64,000 bases of DNA from Rhizomys pruinosus (Eukaryota; Chordata; Mammalia; Rodentia; Spalacidae), in contig VZQC01000265.1 in NCBI GenBank assembly GCA_009823505.1, forward strand, positions 2,050,707 through 2,114,706, read 5' to 3'. Position numbers and translations under genes: made by a program. This document shows positions 1 to 11,006 of this stretch, in pieces (position 1 is the first letter of the stretch; each line of letters starts with the position of its first letter). Below the pieces are notes generated by a model. That model was not told the DNA's origin. It searched no databases and worked only from the letters and a program-made list of their open reading frames with translations.

Positions 1-222
1 ACACTGTCAGCAGATGGATTTCTGCCAAGAACTTGGATCATTTTAACACCTGACCATCAGGAGGTGAGTGGGAGGGTGTATACAGAGGATACAGAGCTTC
101 TCCAGCTTGCCGAGGTTCCCGGCGGTTCTCAAAGAATACACCACTGACAGACACATTAGTAAACACAGTGCTTCACTTTCCACGTGAATCTGAATGATAT
201 GACTTTATATCATGTGCTTGGT

Positions 223-575
223 TACCATGTGCTGTTATAACAGATACCACAGACTGTGTACATTTATAAAGAAAATCCATCTGTTTCTCATCATTTTGGA
301 GGCTGGAAAGTCCAAGGTCAAGGAGTTGACCTCTAGCCAAGGGCTGCTTGCTGAGCAGACCTATGTTGGGAGGCAGAAGGACAAGAAAGAAGGCAGAAGT
401 CAACTCTCGTTTATAACACACTTATCCCAGTACCAAGAGCATTAATCCATTCACGAGGACAGGGCTCCCATGGCCGAGTCCATCTTCTACAGGTCTCAAC
501 TCTCAGTACCACTGCAATGAGGGTTAGCTTCCAACATTGAATTGGAGGGCGTATTCAAGCTACACCATCGTATGC
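223..575 (+). mobile_element. Old LTR fragment, MLT2-like (ERVL)
   Basis: The block opens with a stretch like GTTATAACAGATACCACAG and goes on through TTGGAGGCTGGAAAGTCCAA, CATTAATCCATTCACGAGG and a GGGTTAGCTTCCAACATTGA-like segment. That order matches my memory of the mammalian MLT2-type ERVL LTR consensus. It is heavily diverged and no internal retroviral sequence is attached. The exact subfamily is uncertain. Confidence 0.45.
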
Positions 576-1276
576 AGTAGAACTCCAAAATACTGCCAAT
601 ATGCAGAACTGGAAATCATTTACATGTCAGTCATGTACATGTCAGTCATCATCTCAAAGCTGGTATGTGGAGGGAGCTGAGTTGCAATTATGTGGTCCCC
701 TTATGGAGACATGCTGTGCCAATTGAGGAGCAGGATACACCCCATCACTCCAGAGAGCAAAGTGGGCCTGAATTAATTACTACATTGTGGGTGTGAGCAT
801 CTTCACAAACATGTCAGGCTCACAAAATCTCGCATTGGAGCTGCAAGTGTGATCTGTGACCTGAATGTGCGGACCACTGCAGAGTCTCATGAGAGCAAGG
901 TCACCCCTTCCTAGGAGGGAAGAGGCAGGCGCGGAGCAACACCCAATAACTCTTGCCACCTCCTCATCTGTGTCTAGTCCTTCCCATGTTACTTTTCCTA
1001 AAACGTTCCTCCCCCAGTAGACAGGTTTTACTACTGTCTTGTAGGTGAAAAGCCTGCATTTCTATAACAAGAGTAGAGAACTTGCATTGGTGGCTTTAGA
1101 ATGCAACTCCAAATTCTTTCATCCTCTCCCTCCATGGAAAGGTGGGGCTTCAGGCCTACAATCCCCACTGTGTGAGGCAGGCTGCCCTTGGAGATGCCTG
1201 TGAAAGGGATGTGGCTAAAGCTACTTTGTAACAAGAAGAAACATGGCTCTCTCTCCTTGCTCTCTGTGAATTCCAC
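576..1276. other. No recognised feature
   Basis: Unique-looking sequence. The only local structure is a 15-bp direct duplication with core TACATGTCAGTCAT at 621-650. Reading frames here are short and lack recognisable motifs. Confidence 0.5.
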
Positions 1277-1283
1277 ACTCCAG

Positions 1284-1600
1284 ATGTGATATTGACTGCG
1301 AAGTCAACAGGATCTAAAATCCCCTTGGGAATAGACCTCCGGATATGTCTGACAGAGTTTCTGCACTGGGTTAGCTAAGGCAGGAGGACTCACTTTAGCT
1401 GCGAGTGGCACCACTGCCTGGGACGGGGTTCTGGACTGAATAGAGAGGAGAAAGTGGGCGGAGCACCAGCACTTGTGTCGCTCTGCTTCCTGGCTGTGGG
1501 TGCACTGTGACCAGCTGCTTCTCTCTCTTGCCACCAGGATCCCCCCCTCTGACTATGCTTTTATCAGGCATTTGATCACAGCAATGTAAAAGGAACTAAC
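1284..1600 (+). mobile_element. MaLR-type solo LTR
   Basis: The order of segments fits a rodent MaLR LTR: a TGATATTGACTGCGAAGTCA-like start, a GGACTGAATAGAGAGGAGAA block, GCTTCCTGGCTGTGGGTGCA, and a terminal TTGATCACAGCAATGTAAAA segment. The same start, middle and end blocks recur at about 5648-5950 and 43045-43250. No paired LTR or internal region is seen, so this is a solo LTR. Confidence 0.6.
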
Positions 1601-1886
1601 ACCTTAGAGAAAGCCAGCTGTACTGAAGTGGGCCTCACACAGCCCAGGCAGAACTCCACACGGTGAAGAATTGTCCTCATTCCTCAAACCTCTTGGTGAT
1701 AATGGCCCAGCCACCATGGGGAGTACAAGCTCAGAAGAAGCCCTGAGACTCTGGTTAACGGGACATGAAAGGAATTTTCTTCCCCTCTCAGTACTTGGGA
1801 TGAAGAAGGCATAGGTGGAAGCCAAGCAGCCATCTTGGAACCTGAGCTGTACATTCTTGATGATAGAATTTGACTCAAAAGCCTGG

Positions 1887-2123
1887 GCTCTGATTGTTGT
1901 ACAGCCACTATACAGGCCCTGATTGTTGTACAGCCACTATACAGGCTCTGATTGTTGTACAGCCACTATACAGGCTCTGATTGTTGTACAGCCACTATAC
2001 AGGCTCTGATTGTTGTACAGCCACTATACAGGCTCTGATTGTTATACAGCCACTATACAGGCTCTGATTGTTATACAGCCACTATACAGGCTCTGATTGT
2101 TATACAGCCACTATACAGGCTCT
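1887..2123 (+). repeat. 29-bp minisatellite, 8 copies
   Basis: The phase point GATTGTT recurs at 1892, 1921, 1950, 1979, 2008, 2037, 2066 and 2095, giving an exact 29-bp period. Each unit carries CAGCCACTATACAG. The first five units read GTTGTACAG and the last three GTTATACAG, so a single A/G variant is clustered at the right end. Confidence 0.95.
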
Positions 2124-3208
2124 GGCTCACCCACTCAACATATGTTCGGCAATGATTATTAGACTTAAATTTATGCATTATTGAAGCCATTGTTAGTTGG
2201 GACTCTCCGTTACAGCACTCAGGATGATAAACTAATGCTGATCTACAGTTAAGCTAGGCGAGGAGAGGAGTAAGGGGTCTGTGCGAGCCATGTGTTCACC
2301 CAGCACAGCTTGCACACTGTGCAAGTCTCACATCAAGTATGCTCTCTGTTCTTGGGCCCTAGCTGCACTAATTAGCACCAATTTATGCAGAAATGTCACT
2401 GAATCCAAAAGTCTGCAGGAAAAGCAAATGAGATAAATAACGTAAGTAACACAAAGCCTTTGGCAGAGAAAAAGCTTTCAACTAAGATTAACCACTATGA
2501 ATATGTAAATTATTATGCTTCTCAATATGTTAGCACCAGCATCTTCCTCAAAGGCTGGGTGCCCTGTTCCCATAGAAGCCTTGCTGCTGTAGGATTCCAG
2601 TGAGCATCTGAGTTAGTCCTGGGTCCCAGTCACTCACCTCAGGGGCCAGATATCTGAAGAAGACTCAGGATACTGCTGCGCTTCCTCAGTGGGGTCAGGC
2701 TAACAGTCATTGCCCCTGACAATGTTCCGGGCCAGGCCCCAGCTCCAGGATGTTTGACACTCATGAGCTAGAGATTGTGGCGAGAAAAGGTCATTCTGCT
2801 GTGAGCCGAGTGGAACGAGAGCCTCCGCTGCAAAGCACAGGTGAAAACTGTCTCCCTATGGTCCCTCATGGGTGACCTGCCACCCGCCTCAACATCGCCA
2901 CTGAATAGCCTTAGGAATCACTCTACTGAATTTTTCCTTTGGCAAGGTGGGGGAGGGGTGGTACTCCTGGTTTACACAGCAGACCCTCAAGGCTCGATGA
3001 GATGCACCAACTCGCCTGGACGTCAAGTGTCTCTCCCCAACACCCACAGCATTTATTTGTTCAATTCCCTTTTGTCTTACATCAATACGGACAGCTAGAT
3101 GGAAGGTGGGAACCACGCTGGGGGCCTAATTGGTTTAGTAACTTTGTGGGCATCTATGCAATCTGGGGACTTGGACAAGGATCTAGGAAAATGTTTCGGC
3201 CATTCAAC
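2124..3208. other. No recognised feature
   Basis: No SINE, LINE, LTR or tandem array was recognised. ORFs of 71-96 codons around 2841-3314 overlap each other on both strands and show no domain motif, so they are not called as genes. Confidence 0.45.
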
Positions 3209-3500
3209 TTCTGTAACAAAATACCATAGGCCTCTTGGTTTAACAATAGAAATATATTGCTCAACCTTCTGGGGTTTCAGAGGGCCAAATAAAGGTACCA
3301 GGGGATCTGAATAGATCCTTGCTCCGTGTGAACATGATGGCAGGAACAGGGGAGCCTATTTGTGCCTTTTACCAGGGCATCAACCAGGGAGAAGATGCAG
3401 AACGCTGCTGAGGTCCTCATACCATGACACGTGAACATCACCCAAAGAAAGCTGGTAGACACTGACCCCCATTGGGCCCAGCACTCTGTGGAGTGTCACT
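3209..3500 (+). mobile_element. Second MLT2-like LTR remnant
   Basis: It starts with TCTGTAACAAAATACCATAG and continues with a TTCTGGGGTTTCAGAGGGCC-like block, the same consensus order as the element at 223-575. It is more decayed. The assignment rests on the 5' third only. Confidence 0.4.
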
Positions 3501-3546
3501 GATTTTATGTTACTTTTTAAACTTTCTCTCTTGGAAACATCTTTTC

Positions 3547-3735
3547 TTTCTTTTATTTATTTATTATTTTTTATGTGTATGAGTGTACTGTCTGCATGTA
3601 GGTTGGTGCACCCATGTGGTGCAATGCCACAGAGTTCAGAAGAGGGTGTCAGGCTGTGTGGGTGCTAGGAATAGAACCCGAATCCTTTGCAAGAGCAGTC
3701 GGTGCTCTTAACCGCTGAGCCATCTTTCCAGCCCC
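3547..3735 (-). mobile_element. B2-family SINE
   Basis: Reverse-orientation B2: T-rich left edge, then GTGTACTGTCTGCATGTAGG, GTGCACCCATGTGGTGCAAT, and the tRNA-like head ending in CATCTTTCCAGCCCC. A 13-bp target-site duplication GAAAyATCTTTTC flanks it at 3534-3546 and 3736-3748 with one mismatch, which supports insertion by target-primed retroposition. Confidence 0.9.
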
Positions 3736-3972
3736 GAAATATCTTTTCTATAAGCACTATTTTTCCCTTTTCTCTTTTCACAAATTTATGAAACCACAGG
3801 GTGAAGTGGCCTGCTCAGGTCCCCTGGTCTCCAACGAGAAAATTAGGCTCCAGTTCAGAGCCCACTGACTTTGTAGCTCGTGGACTTTCTACACCGAAGT
3901 GATGCCTGTCCCCCTTTATTGCTTCAGCTATTATTTCTGTAGACTTCACTTGGTATTTTGCCCCCTGAATAA

Positions 3973-4243
3973 CTGGTTAGTTTGAATGTGAAATATCCCG
4001 CATAGATTTGGTTCCCACCGTGTGTCACTGTTTTGGGGAGGTTTTAGAAACCTTAGCAGGTCAGGGTCTAGCTGGAAGTAATGAGTCATGGAGGGGCCAG
4101 CCCTAAAGTCACAGCTCACCATCACACCTTCCCTGACTCAATGGGCTGAGTGACCGCAAATCACCAGGGGACAAAAATAAACCATCCCTCCTTATACAGT
4201 GCACCTCTCAGGTATTTTATCACAATGACAAAACAGTAACTAC
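3973..4243 (+). mobile_element. MaLR LTR (ORR1/MT-like)
   Basis: It begins with GGTTAGTTTGAATGTGAAAT, has CTGTTTTGGGGAGGTTTTAG in the middle and ends with an AAAAATAAACCATCCCTCCT polyadenylation block followed by GTATTTTATCACAATGACAA. These are the hallmarks of rodent MaLR LTRs. It is a solo LTR and the exact subfamily is uncertain. Confidence 0.65.
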
Positions 4244-5646
4244 ATTAGCATTTTGTAAGAGTTCTGTCCTTGTGATGGCCAAATCAAGCTGACTGCCGTG
4301 GAATGTTGGGAGGGAAAAGCAGATAGGGTTTGCATTCTTTTAGCCTGTATTTCCAGGGAAAGAGACAGAGACAAAGAGACACAGACACAGAGATTCATGT
4401 GACTGTTATTCCTTCCTCGTAAGAAGTCAGTCTATAAAAAGCAAAGCACTGAAACTTCCCATTGCTTCAGGACAGGCTGCTCTGCAACACAACCTTATCT
4501 GTTGTACTTTCCCTAAATAAACCCCACCCCTAAACTTTCTTTTCTTCCTTCCAAACATTCCTCGCCTGTGCCCTGAAGCTTTACTGTATGTTCTTACATC
4601 ACCTTAAGACTGAGAGTCAAAGGATGAGCCGTGCTCTGGAGATGCCCCCTAAGCATTGGGTAAGGACCATGTCTGTGATCACAGCATCTTTCTCTGGAAC
4701 CTTGGGACCATGATGTGGCCATGGCCTGATCAGTAGTATGCTCTTCACCTAAGAAACCCCTACAAGTGAAAAGCCCCAAAGAGACAATCCTCAGTGCTGT
4801 TTCTACCAAGTGTCTTCTTGGTGACACCTACTTAGCTTTGGGGGAGACAGAAAGTGCTCCAGGGTCGGGGAACTGAGCTGAGATCCGCAAGTAGAATGTT
4901 TGTGGGACTGGATTCCAATGCCATGTAAGAAAGAACATTCTAGTGTTCTCTCCTCTCCAAAGGTGATAAGAAAGGGATTGAATTCCCTTCCCTGGAGTAT
5001 ATGCAGTCAGAGACCAGGAAAGTACTACAGACTATTTGGTTATTCCTTCCACACATTTGCTGGCCAACACAGGAGGGATCTGGGGCATTACTGCTAGGAC
5101 CTTGCTCTGTTATCTTTGGAACATCATTTTTTAGGACCTCTCTTACCTTATCTCTGAAAGGCTGAAGAGGCTCAGGAACCAGCCACCCCCATGGAAGTCT
5201 ACAAGAGTACTAGTGCTTAGGCTGTTTGTACTAGATGTCTCTTCCTCAATCTATCAATATGACATTTATTAATTATGATGCAGCTATTCTGTATTATACT
5301 TGACAGTCTGATGCTAAACGATTATGTTAGAGATGTGTACCTGACTTAGGTCTCCAGGGCACAACACGATTTTATTTGTGTGTATACATAAGTAGATGTT
5401 GAGCATAAGAAAGACACAGTCATTAATGCCAGTAGCCCAAGTGGGGCCCAAAGAGAAAAGTTGTCTTTATAATTAAACCTGGGTCCAATCAGCAGCTATC
5501 CCATTCATCTGTGGTTCAGCAAAGAGAGTTGGTTCTCTCTCAGAATAGGTAATCATCCAGAATGAAAGTGGCCACACCTCTGTGATTGTCAACACAGGCC
5601 CCATCTCTCATTCTTTCCCGCTATCCTTAACAAGTACCTTTGACCC
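4244..5646. other. No recognised feature
   Basis: Mostly unique sequence. A short purine-rich run of GAGACAGAGACAAAGAGACA type lies at about 4362-4395. No coding evidence was found in the short ORFs present. Confidence 0.45.
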
Positions 5647-5647
5647 T

Positions 5648-5950
5648 TATGATGGCTAATTCCAATTGCCAACTTGACAGGGTCTAGAATCACCTAGGAG
5701 CTACCCCTCTGAGCCTGTCTATGAGAAAGCTTCTAAACTGGGTTAATGGAGGGGGGAAACCTGCCTTAAAAATGTGAGCCCCAACAATCATCTCTCTCTT
5801 CCTGACTTCTGGGGCAATGTGACAGCTGCCACAAGCTCCTGTTACCACACCTCAGCCATGATGGGCTGTACTCTCAAACTGTGAGCCAAAGTAAACCCTT
5901 CCTTTCTCAAGCCGCCTTTGTCAGGTATTTTGTCACAGCAACAGGAGCAC
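5648..5950 (+). mobile_element. MaLR-type solo LTR
   Basis: It starts with TATGATGGCTAATTCCAATT, then GCCAACTTGACAGGGTCTAG, AATCACCTAGGAGCTACCCC, and ends with CCAAAGTAAACCCTTCCTTT and GGTATTTTGTCACAGCAACA. It is the best preserved of the four LTRs of this kind in the window. No internal sequence accompanies it. Confidence 0.75.
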
Positions 5951-7300
5951 GTCTAGTGCTGACCTCCCTGAGCCGCACCTTCTTCATCCACAGATGGAAG
6001 CAAGGCTGGTAATCATCTGCAGGTTGACTTATTCTAAGTGCTTGAACAGATGCAATCACAGACCGCTATGTATTTTCAGTGCTGCTGTGTATTTTCATTC
6101 CTGAAGTTCCCCAGGGAAGGTTGAACCTCCCATGACCACACTCCCTCTCGGGGATAGTCCCTCCAAGAGAGGTTGGCTGCCACCCAGGCCAGACCTCAAA
6201 GGGCAGGGTGACCCCTGGGACTGTCTTCCTTGGAACACTAATGCCCACACTAAGTCCCTGACTCTGGTAAAATCAACTGTACTGGCTCAGCACTGCTTAG
6301 ACAACCCCTCCCTGAAGCCAGTGGTAATATTGCCAAGACTCAGCCTTCGCCTCTAATGCTGGCTTACCATGGTATATCAGACTCAGTTAAACCATCACCT
6401 GTGAGGTGAACCTGGGCCTGATCTTCAGGCCATTCTGAGGGAACTGGGCTCTTGAACTTGAGGCATCACCAAGTATTCTAGGCGCTAGGCTACATGTGGC
6501 TTTCTTTGAAGTAGCTCTGTCGAGCGATCTGAAGGAAGATCCTTTGAGGAGCTATTTGAGACTCACTGAGCTCCTACTGAATATGCATCCTTACATTAGA
6601 GTCTTTATATTAAATCATCCCAGTTGATTCCATCAACAAACTCAGTAGAGCATTGGGGCTACTGATTCTATCAGTCAGTTTTGAATACATATGGTGCTGC
6701 TTCAGCAAGATGATGACACCCACCACATTAGCAGGAAACCACCTCCCCCCCATTCCCCCCCAAGGTGCTTCCTGGCTGTGCTAGGTTGCCACTGCTTGGT
6801 CTGAGAAGCCCCACAGAGTGGGTGGGTGGAGGAGGCGGCTCTGCCCTTTCTGGTACCATTTTGGTTCACACAGTCTTGTGAACAGGGAGCCCACAGCACC
6901 ATTGGTTTGCAGGGGGGAACAGAGAGGGGCTGGGAAGGACCAGCATGTGGGAGCTAGTGGGAGACAGTGAGGAGGGCCTACAGGGGAAGCTGAGAATATG
7001 GCTGAAGAGAAGTGCAGGAGAGTCCCCAGCAGCTGCTGCGATGGCCACATGCACTGCCCACACAGGACTTCGGGAGGATGTGCGGCTTCTGAGTCCTGCA
7101 GGGATGCCAGCTGTGTGGCTGTGGCAGAGGAGCGCCCACGGGAGGCTCTCTCGGGAATTGACACTGGGACCTTCTCAGACTTCCTCAAGGTCCAAAACCT
7201 AGTCACGTGCTGTTCCCTTAATGCCTTGCAAGCAGCTTTGTGCTGCCTTCATCAGGACAGCAAATCTGCACATGTTCGTGGCTATGCCCAGGCTTTCTGT
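5951..7300. other. No recognised feature
   Basis: No interspersed repeat was recognised. ORFs up to 141 codons at 6781-7206 (minus) overlap ORFs on the other strand and have low-complexity Ser/Pro composition without a domain, so they are not called as genes. Two short C-runs lie near 6744-6762. Confidence 0.4.
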
Positions 7301-7302
7301 AA

Positions 7303-7640
7303 GTGAAGCCTGGCCTCTTCCAGCCTCTTAGGCTCTGCAGTTGTGCTATGGAATTCTCCTGCCTCCAGATTCTCCGTGTACAATGCTCACCCAACCTCAT
7401 TAGGCTCTGGACCTGTGCAATGCTTCCCCAATTTCCAGGCTATACATCTATGAAATGCCCTTCCTTGCTATGGGCTCTGCACCTGCACAGTGGCCTCACC
7501 CATCTCCAGACTCTCAGCTTGTACAAGGTCAGATTCCATTTCCAGCTCGGCTCTTGTGCAACAGTCTTTCACATTGTAACACCCTGCACTTGTGAAATCA
7601 CCCCCCTTCCAGGCTCTCCATTTGTGCAATGCCTTCACAA
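7303..7640 (+). repeat. Degenerate left edge of the 31-bp minisatellite
   Basis: Loosely repeated segments of the form AGGCTCT(G/C)..CTTGTGCAATG occur irregularly, for example near 7330, 7403, 7470, 7545 and 7612. They share the core of the neighbouring 31-bp unit but differ in spacing and sequence. This fits old, unhomogenised units at an array edge. Confidence 0.6.
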
Positions 7641-8850
7641 CCTTCGGGCTGTGTGCCCGAGCAATGGCCCCTCTTCAGACTGTGCACCTGAGCAATGGCC
7701 CCTCTTCAGACTGTGCACCTGTGCAATGACCCCTCTTCAGGTTGTGCACCTGTGCAATGGCCTCTCTTCAGGCTGTGCACCTGAGCAATGGTCCCTCTTC
7801 AGGCTGTGCACCTGAGCAATGGTCCCTCTTTGGGCTGTGCACCTGTGTAATGGCCCCCTCTTCAGGCTGCGCACCTGTGTAATGGCCCCTCTTCAGGTTG
7901 TGCACCTGAGCAATGACCCCTCTTCAGGTTGTGCACCTGAGCAATGACCCCTCTTCAGGTTGTGCACCTGAGCAATGGCCCCCTCTTCAGGCTGTGCACC
8001 TGAGCAATGGCCCCCTCTTTAAGCTGTGCACCTATGCAATGGCCCCCTCTTCAGGCTGTGCACCTGTGCAATGGCCCCTCTTCAGGTTGTGCACCTGAGC
8101 AATGCCCCCTCTTCAAACTGTGCACCTGTGCAATGCCCCCTCTTCAGGCTGTGCACCTGGTGCAATGCCCCCTCTTTAGGCTGTGCACCTGTGCAATGAC
8201 CCCTCTTCAGGCTGTGCACCTGAGTAATGGCCCCTCTTTAGACTGTGCCCCTGATCAATGGCCCCTCTTCAGACTGCACCTGAGCAATGGCCCCTCTTCA
8301 GGCTGTGCACCTGTGCAATGGCCTCTCTTCAGGCTGTGCACCTGTGCATTGCCCCCTCTTCAGGCTGTGCACCTGTGCATTGCCCCCTCTTCAGGCTGTG
8401 CACCTGTGCAATGGCCCCTCTTCAGACTGCACCGGAGCAATGGCCCCTCTTCAGGCTGTGCACCTGTGCAATGGCCTCTCTTCAGGCTGTGCACCTGTGC
8501 ATTGCCCCTTCTTCAGGCTGTGCACCTGTGCATTGCCCCCTCTTCAGGCTGTGCACCTGTGCAATGGCCCCTCTTCAGGCTGTGCACCTGTGCAATGGCC
8601 CCTCTTCAGGCTGTGCACCTGTGCATTGCCCCCTCTTCAGGCTGTGCACCTGTGCAATGGCCCCTCTTCAGGCTGTGCACCTGTGCATTGCCCCCTCTTC
8701 AGGCTTTGCACCTGTGCAATGGCCCCTCTTCAGGCTGTGCACCTGTGCAATGGCCCCTCTTCAGGCTGTGCACCTGTGCTATGGCCCCTCTTCAGGCTGT
8801 GCACCTGTGCAATGGCCCCTCTTCAGGCTGTGCACTTATGTAATCCTCCC
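7641..8850 (+). repeat. 31-bp minisatellite, about 39 copies
   Basis: The unit contains CAATGGCCCCTCTTCAGG followed by CTGTGCACCTGTG. The usual period is 31 bp, with 30- and 32-bp length variants from C-run changes. Variants include TGCATTGCCC for TGCAATGGCC and CACCTGAGCAA for CACCTGTGCAA. Because 31 is not divisible by three and the unit carries no plus-strand stop, all three plus frames stay open for 200-280 codons. Those ORFs are by-products of the repeat, not genes. Confidence 0.95.
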
Positions 8851-8960
8851 CCCACCTCCTTTCAGGCTTTGTACTTGTCTGAGCCCCTCCTCCACCTCTA
8901 GGCTCCGCATTTTTTTCCATAGCCTCCCAGGACTTGACCTTCAGACCCCTCCTGTGTGTA
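8851..8960 (+). repeat. Degenerate right edge of the 31-bp minisatellite
   Basis: Units such as TTTCAGGCTTTGTACTTGTC and CTAGGCTCCGCATTTTTTTC continue the pattern in decayed form before it disappears near 8960. Confidence 0.6.
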
Positions 8961-9034
8961 AGCAATGAAGGGTATGTCTCAACCCAGTGTGGACCGGCAG
9001 TGCAGTGCATTTGCAGGAAGGACCAGTTCGAGGC

Positions 9035-9150
9035 CAGATCCAGCTCTTGCGGTGTGTTCTCTGGGTAAGTTTCCTAACTGTCCTGAGGTTCAGTGGCTCC
9101 ATCTCTAACACAGAGTTGCCAGCAGGACCTCCCTGAGCTACTCTTCAGCT
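9035..9150 (+). repeat. MIR fragment
   Basis: The segment TCTGGGTAAGTTTCCTAACT with GAGGTTCAGTGGCTCCATCT parallels the MIR core (GGGCAAGTTACTTAACCTCT and CTCAGTTTCCTCATCT). It is ancient and short. Confidence 0.5.
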
Positions 9151-10030
9151 AAGGAGGATATTCAGGGCCCAATCCCATTGCGAAGGCAATGCCGCTAAGA
9201 CTTGATTCCTCTCTTTGGGAAAGCAGACTCAATGAATAGGAATTACTGCTGCCTTCATTTTCCCTAAATGGGGAAGTAAATTCCAGTTAAGACAGAGCTG
9301 AAAGCCGACTGAGAGACAAACGTTCTGAGCCTGTATCCAGGGGAGAATATATTGGAGAGTACAGACAGCCACCGTAGCTGGAAGCCATGTATACCTCGGT
9401 CTTTGTTCGTCCCCACTAGCAAAGCTGGGCCTTGCAGGGTCTGGAGACTGTGGTGGCCGAATCTATTAACAAATCTGTTAACTGTGTCAGCCTTGCAGAA
9501 CTGCTAGGAGGTGCCCTGCCAAACTCCAGCATGGTCCCTGCTCCGCACACAGGTTTGGCTTTTCTAAGTAGATACTTCTCCACTTACAATGGGATTTGTG
9601 TTTGGTATGCCTGTTGTGAGGGGAGTGCATTTTGAATTATAATGCACTTGATGGACCTGGCCCACCCAGCATCGTCACTGGAACCTGGCTCAGAAACCAT
9701 TTGCATTGGGCCACAGTGTTGTCCCACAAAGCCTGCTCAATGACAGTGAGCTGGCCTGGAGCCAATTGACTATTCTACTGAAGGTAGAGGGTTCAGGGGT
9801 TCACTTCTATAGCGATGCCCAGGAGGGAAGTTGCACCTTCAGACGCTGCAGACAGTCCACCCTGGCACAGGGAAAGTCCTCTCTCCTCTTTCGGCCCCCA
9901 AGGGCTCTCTGCACCTGGCTTGAGTTGTGTGTAGAGCAAGATTCTAGAAATTCTAGAAGCCTGGGCTCTTAGAGTAGCCTGCGGGAGGCTGAGCCTGGGG
10001 AGGAGAACAGAGAGAGCCTGGGGAAGCAAA
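9151..10030. other. No recognised feature
   Basis: Unique sequence. A short inverted repeat TTAACA-AATC-TGTTAA lies at about 9467-9482. No coding or repeat family was recognised. Confidence 0.45.
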
Positions 10031-10080
10031 GGTGCAAACAAAGCTGCAAACAAGGCGAGCGTTTGTTTCCAGAGAGAAAG
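10031..10080. promoter_or_regulatory. Cluster of forkhead-like motifs
   Basis: Within 50 bp the sequence has GTGCAAACAAA, then CTGCAAACAAG, then GCGTTTGTTTCC on the opposite orientation. RTAAAYA/GCAAACA-type sites are the known binding preference of forkhead (FOX) factors. The motifs are seen directly; regulatory function is inference. Confidence 0.3.
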
Positions 10081-10929
10081 AGCCATTCAGCCCCAATCTG
10101 GGCCCAGGGCTTCCTGTAGCTCCCCACAACCATGGGCCACCCTGCTTCCGAGTGTGGCCTGACACATCCAGCACCTGTGGATGACATAGCTGCCTGTCCC
10201 CAGACCTCCTGGCTGAGGACTGCTTCCTCTGGCCCTGCACCTGGCCTGAGTGAGGGCTCTTCCCTTTGCCCTCCTCCCTCCAGCTTAGCCAATGCTCCCG
10301 TCCTCCCCCTCTGTGTCTGAAGCCCTAAAGTAGGAAGAGGCCCAGTGGCTGGAGTGGAGAGAATGAGTTCACAGCTCTGGAGGTGGTGGGGGAAGAGGAT
10401 GGGCAACGGGACTGAGCACCTACTATGCAGTAGGCCCCTGCTGCTCTATTTCTAACTACTCTGAGCAGAAAGCAAGAGGGTGGCCTTTCAGGAAATGCAA
10501 GCAGCTGAGTGTAACAGAGAATTCACTCTTACTAGAACAGTCCATTCCAGGACTGAGTGCAGTGTAGGGCAGGGTAGCAAGGAAGTGGCTGAAAGGCCTC
10601 AGAGGTTCAAGTGGCAGAAGCATGTGATGAAGACTTCCTAATAGAAAGGGACTAGGAGCTCCCACTAAGTGACTTATCTCATTCACCAGATAGCCACTGA
10701 ACACCTGTTCTAGGACCGAAGAGGACCAACGTGGTGCAGCAACCAGATCCCACAAGTGACTGAGCCGGAAAGCCTGAGCCCTCCAGCCCTCAGCATCTCT
10801 ATAAGGGCAAAGACAGCAGCTTCTTCACCCAGCTTGAGTCGAATGAGTGCCTGCTGTGTGGCAAGTTCTGTGTTCTGCAGCTCATTCCTGAGCCAACAAA
10901 TGTCCGGATACAAAAGCTGACGCCCCAGG
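10081..10929. other. No recognised feature
   Basis: Unique sequence. An ATG in a good context (ACCATGG) at 10132 opens 62 codons, but there is no domain, signal peptide or supporting splice context. A CACCTACTATGCAG-like stretch near 10418 may be a few dozen bases of MIR/L2. Confidence 0.4.
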
Positions 10930-10930
10930 T

Positions 10931-11006
10931 CTCTAAACAGGTAACTGATCTACCCAGCTGACCTGGGTCTCTAAACAGGTAACTGATCTACCCAGCTGAC
11001 CTGGGG
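10931..11006 (+). repeat. 38-bp tandem duplication
   Basis: CTCTAAACAGGTAACTGATC begins at 10931 and again at 10969. The two 38-bp copies are identical as far as I can read, so the duplication is recent or conserved by conversion. Confidence 0.9.

Noticed and set aside
1284..5950. A provirus bounded by the MaLR LTRs at 1284-1600 and 5648-5950
   Set aside because: No internal retroviral sequence lies between them, the two LTRs differ strongly, and a different LTR type (3973-4243) lies between.
8007..8843. 278-codon ORF as a Cys-rich repeat protein gene
   Set aside because: It lies wholly in the 31-bp minisatellite, and all three plus frames are equally open. No start context or flanking exon supports it.
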